DNA of 64,000 nucleotides from Dichotomocladium elegans (taxonomy: Eukaryota > Mucoromycota > Mucoromycetes > Mucorales > Lichtheimiaceae). Location: assembly GCA_025716815.1 (NCBI GenBank), contig JAIXMN010000018.1:124001-188000 (forward strand), written 5' to 3'. Under the pieces are notes generated by a model. It did not search any database, was not told the origin of the DNA, and saw only the letters and a program-made list of their open reading frames with translations. Of this stretch, positions 59,682 to 64,000 are shown in pieces; within the stretch, counting starts at the first letter, position 1; each line of letters begins with the position of its first letter. The position numbers were made by a program, and so were the translations under genes.

Positions 59682-59689
59682 TATAAATA
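59682..59689 (+). promoter_or_regulatory. TATA box of the CUE-like gene
   Basis: TATAAATA lies 62 bp before the inferred ATG at 59744 and only 44 bp beyond the previous gene's stop. Confidence 0.45.
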
Positions 59690-59743
59690 CCCCATTTGAT
59701 TTAGGACCCTCCCCTTTAGATGCATTCTTCCACTTTCAAAAAC

Positions 59744-61451
59744 ATGACAAATACTGCTACTACTGTAAAAGGTTCTTTACTGCCTCCATCATTGTTAACT
59801 TGCGGATGGCTCACACAAGTACTTAGACGTCATATCTCAAATACGCGACTTGCAGATTGCTATTGAAGACTTCAGCGTCCATGGTATGATGATGAGATAG
59901 CCACGGAGAATTTCGAGAGTTCATTGTAACTTTTGTCTAGAGTTGCTGTCGATCTCTGATGACGATGACGATGTGTTATCACATCAACGAAACTCAAAGA
60001 TATTTTATCCTGAAGATGAAAAGACAATGGTTGAGGAAGCGAAAAGGCCACCATTAGATCGGAAAACGTGCGATAAAACTCTTGTCGAAACGACTGCATA
60101 TCATCGTCCAGCCATTGCCACTATCTATGAGCCTTTGGATCAAGTCAATATTCGCTTTTCCAATGACTTTTCGTCCCTCGTTGAGCACTTCACAGCATTG
60201 CAGAATCAGTACAACGACAAAAACAGCATCAATTGCCAGCAAAAATTTCCATCCCAGATGACCACAGCACTTGATGTACAGACAATGGAAACAACCAAAC
60301 AACTCATCGAATCGGACTCATCGCTGTCGTACATCATTACCGACACCCCTTATCCGCAAACATCACATTCAGCGTCTCTGGATCCCTCTTGTTCTTCCTC
60401 TCTATCCACACCATGCTCGAGGACGTCGATCTCCTCGCGTAGATCAAAACGGCCTTCGTCGCAGGGCAAAAAGTCACGATATTTTATCAAATCAGCTCCC
60501 AAAAAGGAGATCCCGTACACCTCACGATCGTATGACGAAATGATGCGGATTCCGAATGCGAGTGAGCGGATTGCGTTCTATGACAAGACATTCAAACAGT
60601 GTATCCGTGCAGAGAGCCAGCTTAGATCTTGGATGAACCGTGTCAAGGCAAAAGGCGTCCCAAAACCAATGACTGAAGGTTACCAGCCACCGCCTCGGCC
60701 ACCCGTTACGATAGAAACAATAGAGACAGCAACGGCCGCCAGCAGTACCATGAGTTTCAATAGTGAAAATAGCGTCCAGACGCACGCTTCGCTCAGTAGT
60801 TCCATTAGCGTGTTCTTGAAAAAGGCATCGTCCTCCGCCGCCATGGCAGCCACAGCCACTCTCGGCCGTCGCACTCTTTTTCAGCATAAGACGATTGCCA
60901 CACCAGGCATGAAAATGGGCAGGCTATTTTTCCCGCCCTCGATGAACCGCCGATCTTTCTCGAGACCCAAGGTTATGCCGGCAGGTGAGGTCATCACCGA
61001 TGACAGTAAAGGATCTCCATTGAAACGGCCATTGCGGGTCATGAGTCCGTTGTCTGGATCTGCGCGTCTCAGGAGGTGGCGCACGGCGTCCTCTCCGATC
61101 GTCAAGCCACGCCCGCCTACAACACCCTCCTCCGCGAGAATCCGATCCTATAAAACCAGCGCTGCGTCATCCTTCTCACCTCGCCCACTAATGCCAATGA
61201 CCGCCCGTCCCCACATGCTCCCAGAGAGTCCCATGGCCAGAATAAGGCCCAGTCGGCAGCAGGAAACAATGGTGCCGCCGTCTGCAGTACAGATAGATAG
61301 TGCGCTTAACGAAATCTGTAATAACTTGCCAAACATGGACCGCACCGAACTTGAGATGTATCTCAAAGAGGCGGGAGGCGACCAGATGGCCGCAATCACT
61401 TTAGCCATGAGCCACCTCAAGAAGAAGCCTGAGCATATCGGATACCGCTGA
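59744..61451 (+). CDS. Unknown protein with C-terminal CUE/UBA-like helix bundle
   Basis: Exons are 59744-59764, 59820-59883 and 59941-61451, giving 531 aa. The two short 5' exons are inferred: ACT|GTAAAAG with acceptor ACACAAG, and CATG|GTATGA with acceptor GTCTAG, together give a smooth N-terminus (MTNTATTYLDVISQIRDLQI). No in-frame ATG exists at the beginning of the large exon. Most of the protein is Ser/Pro/Arg-rich and probably disordered. A conserved-looking middle block at about 215-260 reads ERIAFYDKTFKQCIRAESQL then RSWMNRVKAKGVPKPMTEGY. The last ~45 residues (SALNEICNNLPNMDRTELEM, then YLKEAGGDQMAAITLAMSHL) fit a three-helix CUE or UBA pattern and may bind ubiquitin. Function is unknown. 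Confidence 0.7.
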
Positions 61452-61671
61452 ACTTTATGTGGTTGTTATAGTTGAACATCGTTCAAGAGAATTTACAAAA
61501 CTAAATCATTTATTTTGTTGCTTCTTTTGAAATGCCATATAAGTTGTGTATTTATACAAACGTCGGAAAAGGGATAGGGTCAAAACCACCAGGGCCGAGA
61601 AAACCTGTTGCCTCATTCATGCTAACCTATTTTTGTCACTATTAGAAAACAGATTGTTGCCCCTGGTTGCA

Positions 61672-63340
61672 CTACGTGTACGTACCGGAACGGAATTTGT
61701 ACGTCTCGGCTAGCAATTCCCCATCCGATGAGTCTTGATCGATCGACCACACCATAACACCGCCAATTCCCTTGTCCTTGGCATGATTCACTTTGACAGC
61801 GATCGATTCCGGATCATCATAGGAAATAAAAACTTTGGATGTAGGATTGAAGAGCCAAGGTGTCTGTGTCACGTTGTCCCATTTACGTACCCAGGGGGAC
61901 GCAGCCTTGGTGGCAGCGGTCAAGATGCCCTGGGAACGCAAGTTGCCGTACCGCCAGATGCCTGATAATCCACCGGGATCTTTGGCACAGTAAGGGTCTT
62001 GCCAATAAGCGTCGAAAGAATCTCCCTGGGGGGCTTGGCCAGATACTTGAGGTTGGTACTGGTCCGTGTTGGTCATGTCAACCGTGGCGGCTAAATTAGG
62101 AGGGGTGAAGATTAGAGTTAATTACCGCACCTTAGCTCAGATCGGACAACATAAGGAAAAAATAACACTTGCTTGCAGAGCGGCCGTAGAAAGCAAGTCC
62201 AGCAGAGACTTTTTCGGCTGGCATACCAGCCTTGATCCAGTTGTCAATAGCAGAAACAAAGCTGTCTGCATCACCCAAACCAGGCTGAAAATTGAATGGG
62301 GCATTAGGACCTGGTACTAAACTGTCAGCCATAATACTGTACTGGACTGGGGGGATGGGACCAGGAACAGCCATGTCATGCAAACATTAATAGCGACACT
62401 TGCCTGATGTGGAATTCCAAGCACCATTAATATCATACGTCATGATATTCACGCGATCGAGAACGGCGGCATACGCGGAGACATCATTCATGTTGTCACC
62501 TTTGGCATCAACAAACGTGCGGACATGAACAGCAGCCGTCAGTTCCTTAGATCCCTTGGCATCCAGCGCAGTTCGTAGCTCCTTGAGAAGCGTTAGGAAG
62601 TTTTCAGAGTCGTTGGGGTTGACCACATTGCATCCTGCGCCTTGGCGATTAGGGTATTCCCAATCTATAATATTGCTATATGAGAGGAATTCCTTATTCT
62701 GAAATAGTGTGATTATGGTGTGCATGTGTTGTCATGAGGCTTACCAAGATCGATGCCGTCAATGCCGTAGCTATGCAGATGACGCGATAAATGTCAAGTT
62801 CCGGGGTACCGATACGGATAACATGCATACTTACTTGTCAATCTGGTCAATAACCCACTTGATGAAGGTTGCACGTTGGGAGGCGTCAGCGACCATAGAG
62901 CTATCGGCGTAGAATTATTGTTTCTTGATCAGTTGGAATTACATGCATATAAATCACATTCATACCTAAAGGTAATCGAGCCACTCCAACCGCCGACGGA
63001 AATGAGCACTTTAGCATTTTTTGCATGGGCAGCCTCCACAAGCTGAGGAAGCTGCGTTTCAACTTGAGAGGGATCCGTCCATTCGGGAGTAGCACCTTTG
63101 ATCAAAATGGCAAACGCGTAGTTGATGTGAGTGTATTTTGTAAAGTCTATGCTGCTCACGGGGTAGCGAGCATAAAGCCCTATACATTGGCAGCCAGAGC
63201 GAGTGAGTATGGACCATGTTTTTCGAGCATATACACTTACAGTTTGGAAAGTAACCGGTAATGGCGCTTGCTGCTAAGGCTGGAGTGAAAGACAGCAGAA
63301 GTTTGAGCCATAGGGCCAGAAGCATGCAAGAGAAAAGCAT
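61672..63340 (-). CDS. Secreted GH18 chitinase
   Basis: Family 18 glycosidase cleaving chitin, probably for wall remodelling. Exons (minus) are 63340-63241, 63179-62966, 62900-62835, 62770-62745, 62664-62404, 62310-62173 and 62090-61672, giving 407 aa. A signal peptide is visible (MLFSCMLLALWLKLLL). The TIM barrel begins ITGYFPNWLYARYPVSSIDF and has KVLISVGGW, the catalytic DGIDLDWEYP (Glu acid/base, split by an intron after Leu), NIMTYDINGAW, AGLAFYGRS and GGVMVWSIDQD. Exon 4 is only 26 nt. Two introns have GC donors. No chitin-binding module is seen. A further 3' intron is possible near 61677-61620, giving a different short tail. Confidence 0.93.
62091..62172 (-). other. GC-AG intron in chitinase (second)
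   Basis: The donor is GCAA|GCAAGT and the acceptor AATTTAG|CC. Splicing gives FYGRSATATVDMTNTD in frame. The nearest GT donor (AAGCAA|GTGTTA) leads to the wrong frame. Confidence 0.75.
62312..62403 (-). other. GC-AG intron in chitinase (first)
   Basis: The donor is TCAG|GCAAGT and the acceptor TACCAG|GTCC. Splicing joins NSTSG to PNAPFNFQPGLGD, the expected GH18 order. Read through, the frame stops after six codons. The last intron base may be 62311. Confidence 0.8.
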
Positions 63341-64000
63341 TGCCGCAAGAGAACAAGAAAAAAACCACAAGGAAAACGTTTGGTCGATAATAAACCGGGA
63401 CCTTGTCTTTTATAGACGAGGGATCCCTAGATTGACAACATTTTCATTATGCATGATATCCTATCGGTAACATTGTTGAAAATATACAACACGGTTAATT
63501 AAAGAGCAGCACGGCTGTATTTTTCTGATGAAATCATGCAGATTATGCGAAGCTGCTTATTCTCTTGAGAAATCAATCAAGTAGGCGGGGTTACACGTCA
63601 GGGCTACTTGAGTTCATTAAGCAATTAATTTGCGTAAAATACCAGTTGCAGGAATAAAAACATATGCGCCTTCATTTGATAATGACTATAGATCCGTCTC
63701 TCCTGATCAGAAAGAGGCCAAAAGGTTCTCCTTTCGTATTGGTGGTCACTTCCATGGCCATCCAAAGAATGACCGCATCTTATTTGTTTTGGTTTCCATT
63801 CAAAAAGTTACTTTGAAAGACCACAACCATTGTTAGACACAATGTTGCTAGAGTAATCGGCACATGAATTAGCTTTGTGTTCTCCCAAACAGAGATCGAC
63901 ACTTCATTTAGTGGTCCAGAGTTCATGGATTCTGGTACCCTTGTCCTCAAAATAAACAGGAAAAGCGACGAAAGCTCGTCACTTTCCCATGTGTAGATCG
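63341..64000. other. Right flank, no gene recognised
   Basis: Upstream region of the chitinase. A 68-codon open frame at 63630-63836 lacks an ATG start and shows no family features. It could be part of an exon continuing beyond the window. Confidence 0.4.

Noticed and set aside
60054..60887. Minus-strand frames opposite the CUE-like gene
   Set aside because: They are antisense shadows of a long Ser/Pro-rich exon.
1..64000. CRISPR array, operon or prophage-type system
   Set aside because: Spliceosomal introns throughout show eukaryotic nuclear DNA. No direct-repeat/spacer array is seen, and the repeats found are microsatellites, tandem arrays and the palindrome.

Overview
The window is fungal nuclear DNA. 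It has 21 supportable protein genes on both strands, most cut by short introns of about 50-125 nt with GT-AG ends and TACTGAC/CTAAC-like branch sites. Several genes are fungal in kind: a P3A plasma-membrane H+-ATPase, an Skt5/Chs4-type Sel1-repeat protein with a CaaX end, a GH18 chitinase and Nsp1. A U11/U12-35K homologue, a marker of the minor spliceosome, together with high intron density, points to an early-diverging lineage such as Mucoromycota. That placement is inference.

Layout. 1-1932: no gene recognised. 1933-8642: a near-perfect inverted repeat with two arms of about 2.9 kb and an 898-bp spacer holding a solo LTR-like element. 8740-10568: SHD1/F-box/Cys-rich protein (-). 12038-14048: nucleoporin Nsp1/Nup62 (+). 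14385-15960: peroxisomal SCPx-type thiolase (-). 16516-19173: RhoGEF (DH-PH, -). 20226-22551: repeat-domain protein fused to a degenerate enoyl-CoA hydratase fold (+). 22849-23392: TM2 protein (+). 23445-24411: RBM42-like RRM protein (-). 24604-27622: H+-ATPase (-). 29663-30882: Leo1 (-). 31100-33055: MFSD1-like transporter (+). 33056-38212: gene-poor tract with a diverged ~220-bp tandem array. 38213-40865: M13 metallopeptidase (+). 41015-42066: U11/U12-35K (-). 42234-42945: EBP sterol isomerase (-). 43592-46338: chitin-synthase activator-like protein (+). 47088-47940: small SAM/NCD1-like protein (-). 50898-51898: four-finger C2H2 factor (-). 55120-57981: cytosolic MetRS (-). 58273-58723: complex I NDUFA2 (-). 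58938-59638: mitochondrial release-factor-like GGQ protein (+). 59744-61451: CUE-like unknown (+). 61672-63340: secreted GH18 chitinase (-).

The genes do not form one pathway. They are mainly housekeeping, with some thematic pairs: wall building and remodelling (Skt5-like, GH18, RhoGEF), lipid and sterol metabolism (thiolase, EBP) and mitochondrial function (NDUFA2, mtRF-R).

Most unusual are the large palindrome, three GC-AG introns with near-identical donors, the fusion of a duplicated domain to an ECH fold that has lost its catalytic signatures, the U11/U12-35K gene, and a fungal NAB-like SAM domain. Gene models were made by hand. Every one gives an open frame with a total coding length divisible by three, but no transcript data were available.
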